Assembly: GCF_025464955.1 (NCBI RefSeq)
Contig: NZ_JAODNM010000045.1
Span: 54,315-118,314, forward strand
Source of the DNA: Amycolatopsis sp.
Lineage (GTDB): Bacteria > Actinomycetota > Actinomycetes > Mycobacteriales > Pseudonocardiaceae
DNA: 64,000 nt
Reading direction: 5' to 3'
Within the stretch, counting starts at the first letter, position 1; every line of letters begins with the position of its first letter. This document shows, piece by piece, positions 37,580 through 46,622 of the stretch. A program made the translations under genes and the position numbers. The notes under the pieces are model-generated. The model saw only the letters and a list, made by a program, of their open reading frames with translations, was not told the origin of the DNA and searched no databases.

Positions 37580-39001
37580 TTACTTATCGGTGCCTTCGGC
37601 CGCTCCAGCGGTGACCTGGGTCTCCTCGAGCTCACCCGAAGGTGTCTCGACGACCTCGCCGTCGACGACCTCCGCCGGCTCCTCGGTGCCGAACAGCTCG
37701 TCGAGGTCGACCTCGGTGCCCGAGGCGTCGAGCACGGTGGCCCGGCGGACCACCGAGGCGAGCGCCTTGCCGCGCCGCACGTCGGCGTAGATCGCGGTCA
37801 GCTGACCGGACTGCTGCGCGCGCTGCACGTACTCGTCGGGGCTGACGCCGAACCGCTGCGCCTGGTACATGATGCGCTCGGTGAGCTCACCGTCGTTGAC
37901 GCTGGTCTTCTCGTTGTCGGCGATGGTGTCCAGCAGCAGCTGCGTGCGGACCGCCTTCTCCGCCTCCTCGCGCACATCGATGTCGAACTGCTCGACGGTC
38001 TTACCCTCGGCCTCGAGAGCCTGCGCGAACGCGGCCTCGTCGTGGTCGAACTGGTGGATCGCGTCGTGCTTACGGTTCTCGATCTCGCCTTCGAGGACCT
38101 TCTCCGGGATCGGGACCTCGGTGTCCGCGAGCAACGACTCGAGGATCTTGTCCCTGGCCTGGACGCCCTGCTGCATCTTCTTGACGCGGCTGAGGCGCTC
38201 GCGCAGGTCGGCCTTGAGCTCGTCGATGGTGTCGAACTCGCTCGCCAGCTGGGCGAACTCGTCGTCGGCCTCGGGCAGCTCGCGCTGCTTCACGGTCTGG
38301 ACGGTGACGCTGACGTCGGCGTCCTGGCCGGTGAACTCGCCCGCGACCAGCTTGGTGACGAAGGTCTTCGTCTCGCCGGCGTTCGCTCCGATGATGGCCT
38401 CGTCGATGCCGTCCACGAGCTGGCCGGAGCCGATCTCGTAGGACAGCCCGGTGGTCGAGGCCTCTTCGACCTCCGCGCCGTCCACGGTCGCGGAGAGGTC
38501 GATCGAGACGAAGTCGCCGTCCTCGGCGGGACGCTCGACACCGGTGAGGGTGCCGAAGCGGGCGCGAAGCTCGTCGAGCTGCTCGTCGACCTCGGCGTCG
38601 GTCAGTTCGACGTCGTCGACGCTGACGGTGAGTCCGGCGAAGTCGGGCAGCGTGATCTCGGGGCGGATGTCGACCTCGGCGGTGAACTCGAGCACCTCGC
38701 GGTCCTCGAGCTTGGTCACCTCGAACTCCGGGGAGCCGAGCGTGCGGACCTCGCCAGCCCGCACCGCTTCCAGGTACTTGGCCGGGATGACCTCGTTGAC
38801 GACCTCATCGAGCACCGGGGCGCGACCGATCCGGCTTTCCAGCACGCGAGCGGGGGCCTTACCCGGACGGAAGCCCGGGATCTTGACCTGCTGGGCGATC
38901 TTGCGGTAGGCGCGCTCGAAGTTCGGTTTGAGCTCGTCGAACGGCACCTCGACATTGATCTTTACTCGCGTCGGGCTGACCTGCTCGACGGTGCTCTTCA
39001 A
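37580..39001 (-). CDS. tig: Trigger factor
   Basis: Ribosome-bound chaperone and peptidyl-prolyl isomerase; 473 residues. The ribosome-docking signature FRPGKAP is at about 44-50, the FKBP-type domain spans about 155-240 (AEDGDFVSIDLSATVDGAEV), and the long helical C-terminal arms follow. The start is TTG 39001, preceded by GAGGAG seven bases upstream, giving MKSTVEQVSPTRVKINVEVP. The C-terminus is acidic, as in related actinobacteria. It lies upstream of clpP1, the usual tig-clpP-clpX order. Confidence 0.96.
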   Translation of the reverse strand: MKSTVEQVSPTRVKINVEVPFDELKPNFERAYRKIAQQVKIPGFRPGKAPARVLESRIGRAPVLDEVVNEVIPAKYLEAVRAGEVRTLGSPEFEVTKLEDREVLEFTAEVDIRPEITLPDFAGLTVSVDDVELTDAEVDEQLDELRARFGTLTGVERPAEDGDFVSIDLSATVDGAEVEEASTTGLSYEIGSGQLVDGIDEAIIGANAGETKTFVTKLVAGEFTGQDADVSVTVQTVKQRELPEADDEFAQLASEFDTIDELKADLRERLSRVKKMQQGVQARDKILESLLADTEVPIPEKVLEGEIENRKHDAIHQFDHDEAAFAQALEAEGKTVEQFDIDVREEAEKAVRTQLLLDTIADNEKTSVNDGELTERIMYQAQRFGVSPDEYVQRAQQSGQLTAIYADVRRGKALASVVRRATVLDASGTEVDLDELFGTEEPAEVVDGEVVETPSGELEETQVTAGAAEGTDK

Positions 39002-39083
39002 CGTAATCTCCTCGAGCCTTGATCGGGTAGTGAAACATGGGGTGGTATTTCCCGGCCCTGCTTGCGGGCCCGGACGACCGAGT

Positions 39084-39755
39084 CTAGGCCAGCGGGCCAC
39101 CGGCCCCGGGCTGGGGCTCCCCTGGCCCGGACCCCGGCTCGGGCCAGGGCGGCGCAGGTGTGTGGAGACCGTCGAGAACCACGCGCAGATTCCGCCGCCA
39201 CTGGTCCCCGTCCGCACGCAGGCCGATGGTGTGCTCACCGGGCATCGCGGCGGCGAGCAGGAACGGGACGTCGGGCCAGGCGATGTCGACGCGCATCGCG
39301 CCCGCTTCCTGTGCTCGTTCCACGATCCGCCGCAGCCGAAGCCTGAGTTCGGCCAGCGGTCCGTCCAGGTCCAGGCCCGAATCGCCGCCGAGCGCCTCGT
39401 TGATCCCGCAGCTCGCCGCGCGCAGGCCGATGAAGGCCGTGGCGAACTCTCGGAAGCCCTGCCAGGGGTCGGGGTCTTCGAGGGCCCGGCCCGCCAACTC
39501 GACGATCTCGGCGATGGTGTCGGACAACACCGCGACCAGCAGTACCTCCCGCGAGGGGACCCGCCGGTAGAACGTGCCGATGCCGACGCCGGCCCGGCGC
39601 GCGATCTCGTGCGCGGTGACGTCGACCCCGACCTCGGCGACGGCCTCCCTCGCGGCCTCGACCAGGCGGCGCACGTTCCGCTCGGCGTCCGCCCGCGGCT
39701 TGCCTTCGGCCAGCAAGCGCTCGACAGCCGCGCCGGGCGCTTCCACATCGCTCAC
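39084..39755 (-). CDS. TetR/AcrR family transcriptional regulator
   Basis: Repressor of about 223 residues. The helix-turn-helix is TAHEIARRAGVGIGTFYRRV, followed by the SREVLLVAVL helix. GTG 39755 has an AGGGTGA site upstream; GTG 39764 is also in frame. It diverges from a Gfo/Idh/MocA oxidoreductase, with operator-like repeats between, so that gene is its likely target. Confidence 0.88.
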   Translation of the reverse strand: MSDVEAPGAAVERLLAEGKPRADAERNVRRLVEAAREAVAEVGVDVTAHEIARRAGVGIGTFYRRVPSREVLLVAVLSDTIAEIVELAGRALEDPDPWQGFREFATAFIGLRAASCGINEALGGDSGLDLDGPLAELRLRLRRIVERAQEAGAMRVDIAWPDVPFLLAAAMPGEHTIGLRADGDQWRRNLRVVLDGLHTPAPPWPEPGSGPGEPQPGAGGPLA

Positions 39756-39771
39756 GGGATTCACCCTAACA

Positions 39772-39839
39772 GTAAGTGGACTTCTGAGGTCCGGTTGCGC
39801 TATCGTCGAATAAGCGGACCCGAGAAGTCCGCTTATTCG
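39772..39839. promoter_or_regulatory. Operator-like repeats between TetR and oxidoreductase genes
   Basis: CGAATAAGCGGAC (39807-39819) and its exact complement GTCCGCTTATTCG (39827-39839) enclose 7 bases. A further half-site TAAGTGGACTTCT begins at 39772. A tandem 13-bp duplication CGCTACTGGGGTT follows at 39838-39863, just before the ribosome site of the oxidoreductase. Confidence 0.7.
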
Positions 39840-39885
39840 CTACTGGGGTTCGCTACTGGGGTTCGTTGACTTGGGGAGGCAGATC

Positions 39886-41016
39886 ATGCGCGGTGCATCC
39901 GGATTCGGCCGGGGAAAGATCAAGGTGGGCATCATCGGTGCCGCGCCGGAACGCGGCTGGGCGGCCCGAGCCCACGTCCCCGCGCTGAAGGCGCTGCCGG
40001 ACTTCCGGCTGACCGCTGTCGGCACCACGCGTCGGGAGAGCGCGAACGCCGCCGCCGCGGCGTTCGGCGCGGCACACGCCTTCGCCGACGCAGGGGAACT
40101 GAGCCGACATCCCGAGGTGGACCTGGTCGTCGTCACGGTCAAGGTCCCGGCACACCTCGAGCTCGTCCGGTCGGCGATCGACGCCGGCAAGCACGTGCTG
40201 TGCGAATGGCCGCTCACCCGCACCACCGCGGAGGCGGAAAGCCTGACGCAGGCCGCCGACGCCGCCGGAGTGCACGACGCGATCGGCCTCCAAGCCCGGT
40301 ATTCGTTCACTGTGCTGCAAGCGCAGGCGCTGATCGCGGACGACTACGTCGGCCGCGTCCTGTCCGTGACTGTGCACGCCACGAGGAGCAAAGGCGCCGA
40401 GGAGACGGTGCCCGGCTGGTCCGAGTACACCTATCAACGCGAGAACGGCGCCGGGTTGCTGGAGGTTGCCGGCGGACACACCCTCGACCTCGTCGAATAC
40501 CTGCTTGGCGAGTTCACCGAGCTTTCAGCGGACCTGTCAGTTCAGCGGCCTGAGCACCGGGTCACGGAAACCGGGCGCCCGGTCGAGGTGAGCAGCCCGG
40601 ACCACCTGCTCTTGCACGGCAGGCTTGCGGGAGGTGCCGCCGTCTCGGTCCACCTCCACGACGGCAAGCCCACAGCGGCGGGTACCCGGATCGAGATCGA
40701 GGGCACCCGCGGAGACCTTTTCCTGGTTTCCACCGGAGACAAGGCCCCGATGGGTGTGCAGATCAGCGAGCTCGACCTGTACGGAATCCGCCACGGCCGG
40801 GAAATGAACTGGCTGAAACTCCCGGTTCCGTTGGAGCCGCCAGGCGCCGCCGCGGAGTGGACGAATGTGGCGAGGCTCTACGCCACGTTGGCCGAGGACA
40901 TCCGGTCCGGTACCCGACGGACTCCCGGCTTCGCGGCCGGAGTCCGCCTGCACCGCTTGCTCGACACCGTCCGACTGTCGGCCGAAACCGGCAAACGCCA
41001 GTCGAGACAGCTATGA
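39886..41016 (+). CDS. Gfo/Idh/MocA family oxidoreductase
   Basis: NAD(P)-dependent dehydrogenase of 376 residues acting on a sugar or polyol-like substrate. A Rossmann domain (KVGIIGAAPERGWAARAHVP) is followed by KHVLCEWPLT at the EKP-like position, where Lys is replaced by Trp-Pro. The C-terminal alpha/beta domain contains GGHTLDLVEYLLGE, with the His and Asp that usually serve catalysis. ATG 39886 follows GGGGAGG. The missing EKP lysine, as in Gal80-type or atypical members, raises doubt about classical dehydrogenase activity. Probably repressed by the divergent TetR protein. Confidence 0.88.
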   Translation: MRGASGFGRGKIKVGIIGAAPERGWAARAHVPALKALPDFRLTAVGTTRRESANAAAAAFGAAHAFADAGELSRHPEVDLVVVTVKVPAHLELVRSAIDAGKHVLCEWPLTRTTAEAESLTQAADAAGVHDAIGLQARYSFTVLQAQALIADDYVGRVLSVTVHATRSKGAEETVPGWSEYTYQRENGAGLLEVAGGHTLDLVEYLLGEFTELSADLSVQRPEHRVTETGRPVEVSSPDHLLLHGRLAGGAAVSVHLHDGKPTAAGTRIEIEGTRGDLFLVSTGDKAPMGVQISELDLYGIRHGREMNWLKLPVPLEPPGAAAEWTNVARLYATLAEDIRSGTRRTPGFAAGVRLHRLLDTVRLSAETGKRQSRQL

Positions 41017-41042
41017 CGGTGACCCGGGAGCACCGCCAAGGG

Positions 41043-41609
41043 TCACAGAGCCGGGCCGGCGCCGGCCGTGGTGCCCTCGGTGACGGTTTTCGCGGTCGCG
41101 GCGGTGCCCGTCGTCTTCGCGACGATGGTCACCGTGTCACCGGTAGCCAGCGAAGACGTCCCGGTGCCCGTGCCGACGGCGGTCGCCGCGTCCACCGTGT
41201 ACACCTGGCTGAAGCCGTCGGAACTGAGCGCGGTGACCGAAGTCGGGCCGACAGCGGTCACCTTGCCGAGCTGCATCAGGTCGGTCTCATAACCGCCGTT
41301 GCCGTCCGAAGCCACGTATTCCCCGTGCAACGCATTGGGCAGCGCACCCGACGCACCCGAGCGCGCTCCCCCACCGGGGCCGCCCGTGCCGCCGAACCCC
41401 TGACCGGTCGTCGCGGTGGACGAACCGCTCGACGCCCAGATCACCGCGCCGCCGATCCCGGCCACCCCCGCGGCGATCGCGACGGCGGCGATCGTCTTGC
41501 GACGGGACCAGCCGGCCGAGGGCTTGCCGTCGGCGGCACCCCACGAGGACTGAGTGTCCGAAGTGGAGGATGCGGGGGCTTCGATCGTGTTGCTCTGCTC
41601 GGTGCTCAT
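41043..41609 (-). CDS. Membrane-anchored extracytoplasmic protein, DUF5666-like
   Basis: 188 residues: a Ser/Thr-rich cytoplasmic tail of about 45, one transmembrane helix (TIAAVAIAAGVAGIGGAVIW), a glycine-rich linker (GFGGTGGPGGGARSG) and a beta-rich outside domain (GKVTAVGPTSVTALSSDGFS) resembling DUF5666 domains. ATG 41609 follows GGGAGAAG. It diverges from the sensor kinase and belongs in context to the glycosylation cluster; its glycine-rich linker resembles those in the two GT39 enzymes. Function unknown. Confidence 0.75.
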   Translation of the reverse strand: MSTEQSNTIEAPASSTSDTQSSWGAADGKPSAGWSRRKTIAAVAIAAGVAGIGGAVIWASSGSSTATTGQGFGGTGGPGGGARSGASGALPNALHGEYVASDGNGGYETDLMQLGKVTAVGPTSVTALSSDGFSQVYTVDAATAVGTGTGTSSLATGDTVTIVAKTTGTAATAKTVTEGTTAGAGPAL

Positions 41610-41789
41610 GGCGCTTCTCCCGTGTCTGGTTCCGGTCTGCTGGCTAGAGCCAGATTCGGCGAGCACGCTGAGTGCCGACTGTGGGTTGCATGGGGAGCCC
41701 CTGTGACCTCGAAACGGCGCCCGGTATCACACAGTTCTTACACAGGCAACGCACAACAGGACCACACGAACCCGTCCGACAGTGAAGAG

Positions 41790-43304
41790 ATGACGCTGCC
41801 GCGACCGCTCCGGTGGCGGCGACCCCGGCGGTGGCCGCTACGCGCGAAACTGATCCTGTTCTTGGTCACCCTGCTGGCCGTGGTCTGTCTCGTGATCAGT
41901 GTGGTCAGCGAGCTGGCACTCGGGGTGTTCCTCACCGACCAGATCGACGGCCAGCTCCGCAGCGCGAGCGGCCGGGCGAGCGAATTCACCCAGCGGCCGC
42001 CACCGCAGGACGGCGGTCATCACAACCCCCTCGACGCGCCGGGACAGGCCGCCGGCACGTTGAACGCCCAGTTCGGCGGCGGACAGGTCCTCGACGCCGG
42101 AACCCTGACCAACGACGGCCGCCCCCAGACCCTCGACCCCGCACAACAGACAACGCTGCAACAGCTCCCCGTCGATGGCAAGCCGTACACCCGAGCTCTC
42201 GGTGACCTCGGCGACTACCGGCTCACCGCGGTCTCCATCGGCGACGGAGTGGTCGTCACCGGATTGCCGATGAAACCGGTCGAAGACACCTTGTTGACGG
42301 TCGGGCTGATCCTGACCGGCGTCGCGGGCGCCGGGGTGATCGGCGTAGGCCTGCTCGGCGCGTTCGCGGTACGACGGACACTGCGACCGCTCGACCAGGT
42401 CGCGGCGGTGGCCGGACAGGTCGCCGAGCTCCCGCTCGAACGCGGTGACGTGCTGCTTTCGGTGCGGGTGCCCGAGATAGACACGGATCCGGGCACCGAA
42501 GTCGGTCAGGTCGGCGCGGCGCTGAACCTCATGCTGAGCCACATCTCGAATGCGCTGGAGGCACGCCACGCGAGCGAAACGCGGGTGCGCCAGTTCGTCG
42601 CGGACGCAAGCCACGAGCTGCGCACGCCGCTCGCCGCGATCCGCGGGTACGCGGAACTCACGCGGCGCAGCCGGGAACCCGTCCCACCGGACATCGCCCA
42701 GTCGATGAACCGCATCGAGTCCGAGGCCGCCCGGATGACCACCCTCGTCGACGATCTCCTCCTGCTCGCGCGGCTCGACGCGGGCAGGCCACTCGAGGCC
42801 GTCGAGGTCGATCTCTCGATGACCGTCGTCGACGCCGTCACCGACGCGCACGTCACCGGGCCGGACCACCGCTGGCAGCTCGAACTCGAGGACGAGCCCG
42901 TAGTCGTCCTCGGCGACCCGCAACGGCTTCACCGGGTCCTGGTCAACCTGCTCTCCAACGCCCATCTGCACACGCCGCCGGGCACCACGGTCACGACGTC
43001 GCTGGCGCGTTCACCCGACGGCAGCGCCGTTCTGAGCGTCGTCGACGACGGCCCTGGCATCGACGGCGCGCTCATGCCGACGGTGTTCGAACGGTTCGCC
43101 CGCGGCGACTCCTCCCGGTCCCGCACCGCCGGCGGAACGGGGCTCGGCATGGCGATCGTGTCGGCGGTGGTGCTCGCTCACCACGGCACGGTCGAAGTGA
43201 CGAGCAGACCGGGTCGCACGGAGTTCGCCGTCCGGATCCCGCTGGCCCGTCAGGCACAGCGCAACCACAGTGTCGCCATGGGCCTCCCCCAGGTCAGCAC
43301 CTGA
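41790..43304 (+). CDS. Sensor histidine kinase without adjacent response regulator
   Basis: Membrane kinase of 504 residues. The first transmembrane helix is LILFLVTLLAVVCLVISVV, an approximately 120-residue outside sensor region follows, a second helix lies near 170-195 (VGLILTGVAGAGVIGVGLLG), then HAMP, HisKA (ASHELRTPLAAIRGYAELTR, His near 274) and HATPase with N-box NLLSNAHLHTP, G1 DDGPGID and G2 GGTGLGMAIV. All catalytic motifs are intact. OmpR-type partners normally lie just upstream, yet only the divergent small membrane gene is there. It is followed 11 bases later by the first GT39 gene, suggesting an operon. Confidence 0.92.
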   Translation: MTLPRPLRWRRPRRWPLRAKLILFLVTLLAVVCLVISVVSELALGVFLTDQIDGQLRSASGRASEFTQRPPPQDGGHHNPLDAPGQAAGTLNAQFGGGQVLDAGTLTNDGRPQTLDPAQQTTLQQLPVDGKPYTRALGDLGDYRLTAVSIGDGVVVTGLPMKPVEDTLLTVGLILTGVAGAGVIGVGLLGAFAVRRTLRPLDQVAAVAGQVAELPLERGDVLLSVRVPEIDTDPGTEVGQVGAALNLMLSHISNALEARHASETRVRQFVADASHELRTPLAAIRGYAELTRRSREPVPPDIAQSMNRIESEAARMTTLVDDLLLLARLDAGRPLEAVEVDLSMTVVDAVTDAHVTGPDHRWQLELEDEPVVVLGDPQRLHRVLVNLLSNAHLHTPPGTTVTTSLARSPDGSAVLSVVDDGPGIDGALMPTVFERFARGDSSRSRTAGGTGLGMAIVSAVVLAHHGTVEVTSRPGRTEFAVRIPLARQAQRNHSVAMGLPQVST

Positions 43305-43315
43305 TCCTTGAGCCC

Positions 43316-45238
43316 ATGACAGTCCTCACCGAACGCGCAAGCCGCGCCGACGCCGCACCGCGTCCGCCCTTTTCGTTGGCAGGCAAGCTCTTTCGCGGGA
43401 AGGCCGACGACCCCCGCTGGGTACGTCCCGCCCTGCTCGCCCTGCTGCTGGCCACTGCCTTGCTGTACCTGTGGGGCTTGGGGGCGTCTGGGTGGGCGAA
43501 TACCTTCTACTCGGCCGCGACCCAAGCCGCGACGCAGAGTTGGAAGGCGCTGTTCTTCGGTTCCAGCGACGGGGCGAACTCGATCACCGTGGACAAGACC
43601 CCGGCCGCGCTCTGGGTGATGGGCCTGTCCGCTCGGCTGTTCGGCGTCAACGCGTGGGCAATCCTGGTGCCCCAGGCACTGATGGGCGTCGGCTCGGTGG
43701 GCCTGTTGTACGCCGGGGTACGGCGAGTTTCCGGCCCCGCCGCGGGAATCCTGGCCGGGGCGATGCTCGCGCTGACACCGGTGGCGGCGCTGATGTTCCG
43801 GTTCAACAACCCGGACGCGCTACTCGTCCTGCTGCTCGTCGCGGCGGCCTACTGTGTGACGCGGGCGCTGGAAAAGGCGAGTCCTGGTTGGCTCGCACTG
43901 GCCGGGGCGGCGGTCGGTTTCGGTTTCCTGGCGAAGATGCTGCAGGCGTTTCTGGTGCTTCCGGCATTCGCTGTCGTCTACCTGCTGGCCGCGCCGGTAT
44001 CCCTCGGAAAGCGTCTGCTGCACCTGATGGGCGCACTGGCTGCGGTCGTCGTCTCGGCCGGTTGGTACCTCGCGGTCGTCGCGCTCTGGCCGGCGGCGGA
44101 CCGGCCGTTCATCGGCGGTTCCCAGACCAACAGCCTGTGGGAACTCGTCTTCGGCTACAACGGGTTCGGCCGGATCACCGGGGACGAGGTCGGCAGCCTC
44201 GGCGGCGCCCAGAACGGCGCCGGGTGGGCACGCCTGCTCGGCTCCGAAATGGGCGGGGGCATCGCGTGGCTGCTTCCCGCCGCCCTGCTCGCGTTGGCCG
44301 CCGGACTGTGGCTGAACCGCCGGGCGCCCCGTACCGACCCAGGCCGCGCCTCGCTCGTGCTGTGGGGCGGCTGGCTGCTCGTCACCGGCGCGGTCTTCAG
44401 TTTCATGGACGGGATCATCCATCCGTACTACATGGTCGCGCTGGCGCCGGCGATCGCCGCGCTCGCCGGGACCGGCGCCGCACAGCTGTGGCGGCGGCGC
44501 GAAGATCCGCTGTCCGCCGGAATTCTCGCCAGCGGGGTGGCGTTGACCGCGCTGACGTCTTTCCTGTTGCTCCGGCAGCAGAGCACTTGGCTGCCTTGGC
44601 TCGCACCGACACTGCTCGTCGGCGGCCTGGCGGCGGCGGGACTCGTCCTGCTGGCCGGTCACCTGCCGGGCGCCGCCCGGCGCGGGGTCGCCGTGTTCAC
44701 GATCATCGCCGCGCTGGCAGGCACCGGTGCGTACACGCTGGCTACCGCGGCCTCTACGCACAGCGGCGCCATCCCCTCGGCCGGGCCGTCGGTAACGTCG
44801 GGCGGAGCCCGAGGCGGCCCTGGCGGCGGGGGTTCGTTCGGCGGGAGTCCCGGCGGGAACGGCGGTGGCGGCGGCATCGGCACGTTGCTCGGCAGCACCA
44901 CGCCCGGCGCGTCGCTGACTTCATTGCTCAGCAACGGAAGCAGCGGTTTCGCCTGGGTGGCCGCCACGGTCGGTTCCAATCCCGCGGCCGGCTACCAGTT
45001 GGCGGCCGGGGCTCCGGTGATGGCCGTGGGCGGCTTCAACGGGACAGATCCGTCGCCGACCCTCGCCCAGTTCCAGCAGTACGTCCACAGTCGACGGATT
45101 CACTACTTCCTCGGTACCGGTTCGGGAACCGGCTCCCAGAGCGGCAGCAACGCGGCGCAGACGATCGCCGAGTGGGTGGCGGCGAACTACACCGCCACGA
45201 CCGTCGGCGGAGTCACGGTCTACAACCTCGCCGCCTGA
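43316..45238 (+). CDS. GT39-family (ArnT/YkcB-like) membrane glycosyltransferase
   Basis: Polytopic glycosyltransferase of 640 residues with about 12 hydrophobic segments, expected to transfer a sugar from a polyprenyl-phosphate donor to an acceptor on the outer face of the membrane. Family features are the first-loop acidic site ANSITVDKTPAALWVMGL, MFRFNNPDALLVLLL, and SFMDGIIHPYYMVALAPA. The C-terminus has a glycine-rich linker (residues about 495-520) and a conserved outside domain (AVGGFNGTDPSPTLAQFQQY, HYFLG). It is closely paralogous to the gene at 46623. Confidence 0.88.
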   Translation: MTVLTERASRADAAPRPPFSLAGKLFRGKADDPRWVRPALLALLLATALLYLWGLGASGWANTFYSAATQAATQSWKALFFGSSDGANSITVDKTPAALWVMGLSARLFGVNAWAILVPQALMGVGSVGLLYAGVRRVSGPAAGILAGAMLALTPVAALMFRFNNPDALLVLLLVAAAYCVTRALEKASPGWLALAGAAVGFGFLAKMLQAFLVLPAFAVVYLLAAPVSLGKRLLHLMGALAAVVVSAGWYLAVVALWPAADRPFIGGSQTNSLWELVFGYNGFGRITGDEVGSLGGAQNGAGWARLLGSEMGGGIAWLLPAALLALAAGLWLNRRAPRTDPGRASLVLWGGWLLVTGAVFSFMDGIIHPYYMVALAPAIAALAGTGAAQLWRRREDPLSAGILASGVALTALTSFLLLRQQSTWLPWLAPTLLVGGLAAAGLVLLAGHLPGAARRGVAVFTIIAALAGTGAYTLATAASTHSGAIPSAGPSVTSGGARGGPGGGGSFGGSPGGNGGGGGIGTLLGSTTPGASLTSLLSNGSSGFAWVAATVGSNPAAGYQLAAGAPVMAVGGFNGTDPSPTLAQFQQYVHSRRIHYFLGTGSGTGSQSGSNAAQTIAEWVAANYTATTVGGVTVYNLAA

Positions 45239-45328
45239 TCGGATTCCCCGCGCGGACGCCGGAAAGGCACAGCGGGGACACAGCGGCAGCACACGGTCAC
45301 CAAAGCACGGATCGGAATGGTGGTTCCC

Positions 45329-46621
45329 ATGACAGTCTCGCTCCCCAACTCCGTCACCGGCACGGCCGAGCGTCCCGGAACGAGCCCGGTCCCCCTCCAC
45401 GGCCCGGAGCCCGTGCTCGACGTGGTCATCCCGGTCTACAACGAGGAAACCGACCTCGAACCCTGCGTGCGCCGGCTGCTGGCGCACCTCGTCCACCATT
45501 TCCCGTACGGCTTCCGGATCACCATCGCGGACAACGCCAGCACCGACAGCACGTTGCGGGTGGCCGAGCGGCTGGCGCGCGAATTCGCCGAAGTCGTCGT
45601 CGCCCATCTCGACGAGAAGGGCCGCGGCCGGGCACTGAGGCAGGTCTGGTCCACTTCGGACGCCGCGGTACTGGCCTACATGGACGTCGACCTGTCCACC
45701 GATCTCGCCGCGCTCTGGCCGCTGATCGCGCCGTTGCTCTCCGGTCACTCGGACCTGGCGATCGGCAGCAGGCTGGCCCGCGGCGCGCGGGTGGTCCGCG
45801 GGCCGAAACGGGAGTTCGTTTCCCGGTGTTACAACCTGATCCTGCGCGGCGCGCTCGCCGCCCGCTTCAGTGACGCCCAGTGCGGGTTCAAGGCGATCCG
45901 CGCCGACGTCGCCGAGCGGCTGTTGCCGCACGTGACCGACACCGGCTGGTTCTTCGACACCGAGCTGCTCGTGCTCGCCCAGCGTTCGGGGCTGCGGATC
46001 CACGAGGTGCCCGTCGACTGGGTGGACGACCCGGACTCGTCGGTCGACATCGTCGCCACGGCGAAGGCCGATCTGAAGGGCGTCGCGCGGCTGATCAGGG
46101 CCACCACCTCCGGTGACCTGCCGATCCGCGACCTGCGCGCGCAGCTCGGACGGGAACCCATCGGGGTCCAGACCCCGGGCGTCGCACCGGGGCTCGCGAA
46201 GCAGCTCGTGCGGTTCGCCGCGATCGGTGTCCTCAGCACCCTCGCGTATGTGTTGCTGTTCCTCGCGTTGCGCGGCGAGGTGGGCTCGCAGGCGGCGAAC
46301 GTGGTGGCGCTGCTGATCACCGCCGTGGCGAACACGGCGGTGAACCGGCGGGTCACCTTCGGCATCCGCGGTTCGCGCGGAGCCGGCCGCCACCAATTCG
46401 AAGGGCTGGTCGTCTTCGGGCTGGGACTGGTGCTGACCAGCGGTTCGCTGGCGCTGCTCGGCGCGCTGACAAACCCCGGCCCGGGGCTCGAACTCACTGT
46501 GCTGGTCGGAGCCAACCTGGCCGCGACGGTGCTGCGTTTCCTCCTGTTGCGCGGCTGGGTGTTCCACCCGCGCCGCACGCCCGCGACCGCCGAAACCTCT
46601 ACCTCCGACAGGGAGAACTGA
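45329..46621 (+). CDS. Bifunctional GT2 glycosyltransferase/GtrA flippase-like protein
   Basis: 430 residues. The N-terminal GT2 domain (LDVVIPVYNEETDLEPCVRR, acidic YMDVDLSTDLAAL) resembles dolichyl- or undecaprenyl-phosphate sugar synthases. The C-terminal four-helix GtrA domain (LVRFAAIGVLSTLAYVLLFL, NVVALLITAVANTAVNRRVT) resembles proteins that flip polyprenyl-linked sugars. It probably makes the lipid-linked donor inside and moves it outward for the GT39 enzymes on each side. ATG 45329 follows GGTGG; ATG 45317 is also in frame. The next gene starts one base after its stop. Confidence 0.9.
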   Translation: MTVSLPNSVTGTAERPGTSPVPLHGPEPVLDVVIPVYNEETDLEPCVRRLLAHLVHHFPYGFRITIADNASTDSTLRVAERLAREFAEVVVAHLDEKGRGRALRQVWSTSDAAVLAYMDVDLSTDLAALWPLIAPLLSGHSDLAIGSRLARGARVVRGPKREFVSRCYNLILRGALAARFSDAQCGFKAIRADVAERLLPHVTDTGWFFDTELLVLAQRSGLRIHEVPVDWVDDPDSSVDIVATAKADLKGVARLIRATTSGDLPIRDLRAQLGREPIGVQTPGVAPGLAKQLVRFAAIGVLSTLAYVLLFLALRGEVGSQAANVVALLITAVANTAVNRRVTFGIRGSRGAGRHQFEGLVVFGLGLVLTSGSLALLGALTNPGPGLELTVLVGANLAATVLRFLLLRGWVFHPRRTPATAETSTSDREN

Positions 46622-46622
46622 A

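Noticed and set aside
39002..39748. Upstream in-frame extension of trigger factor
   Set aside because: Homology begins at TTG 39001, which has GAGGAG at correct spacing; the extension is antisense or out-of-frame reading of the TetR gene.
43471..45873. Open frame of 800 codons overlapping the first GT39 gene
   Set aside because: Arg/Gly-rich translation typical of an out-of-frame reading; the GT39 frame has membrane helices and family motifs.
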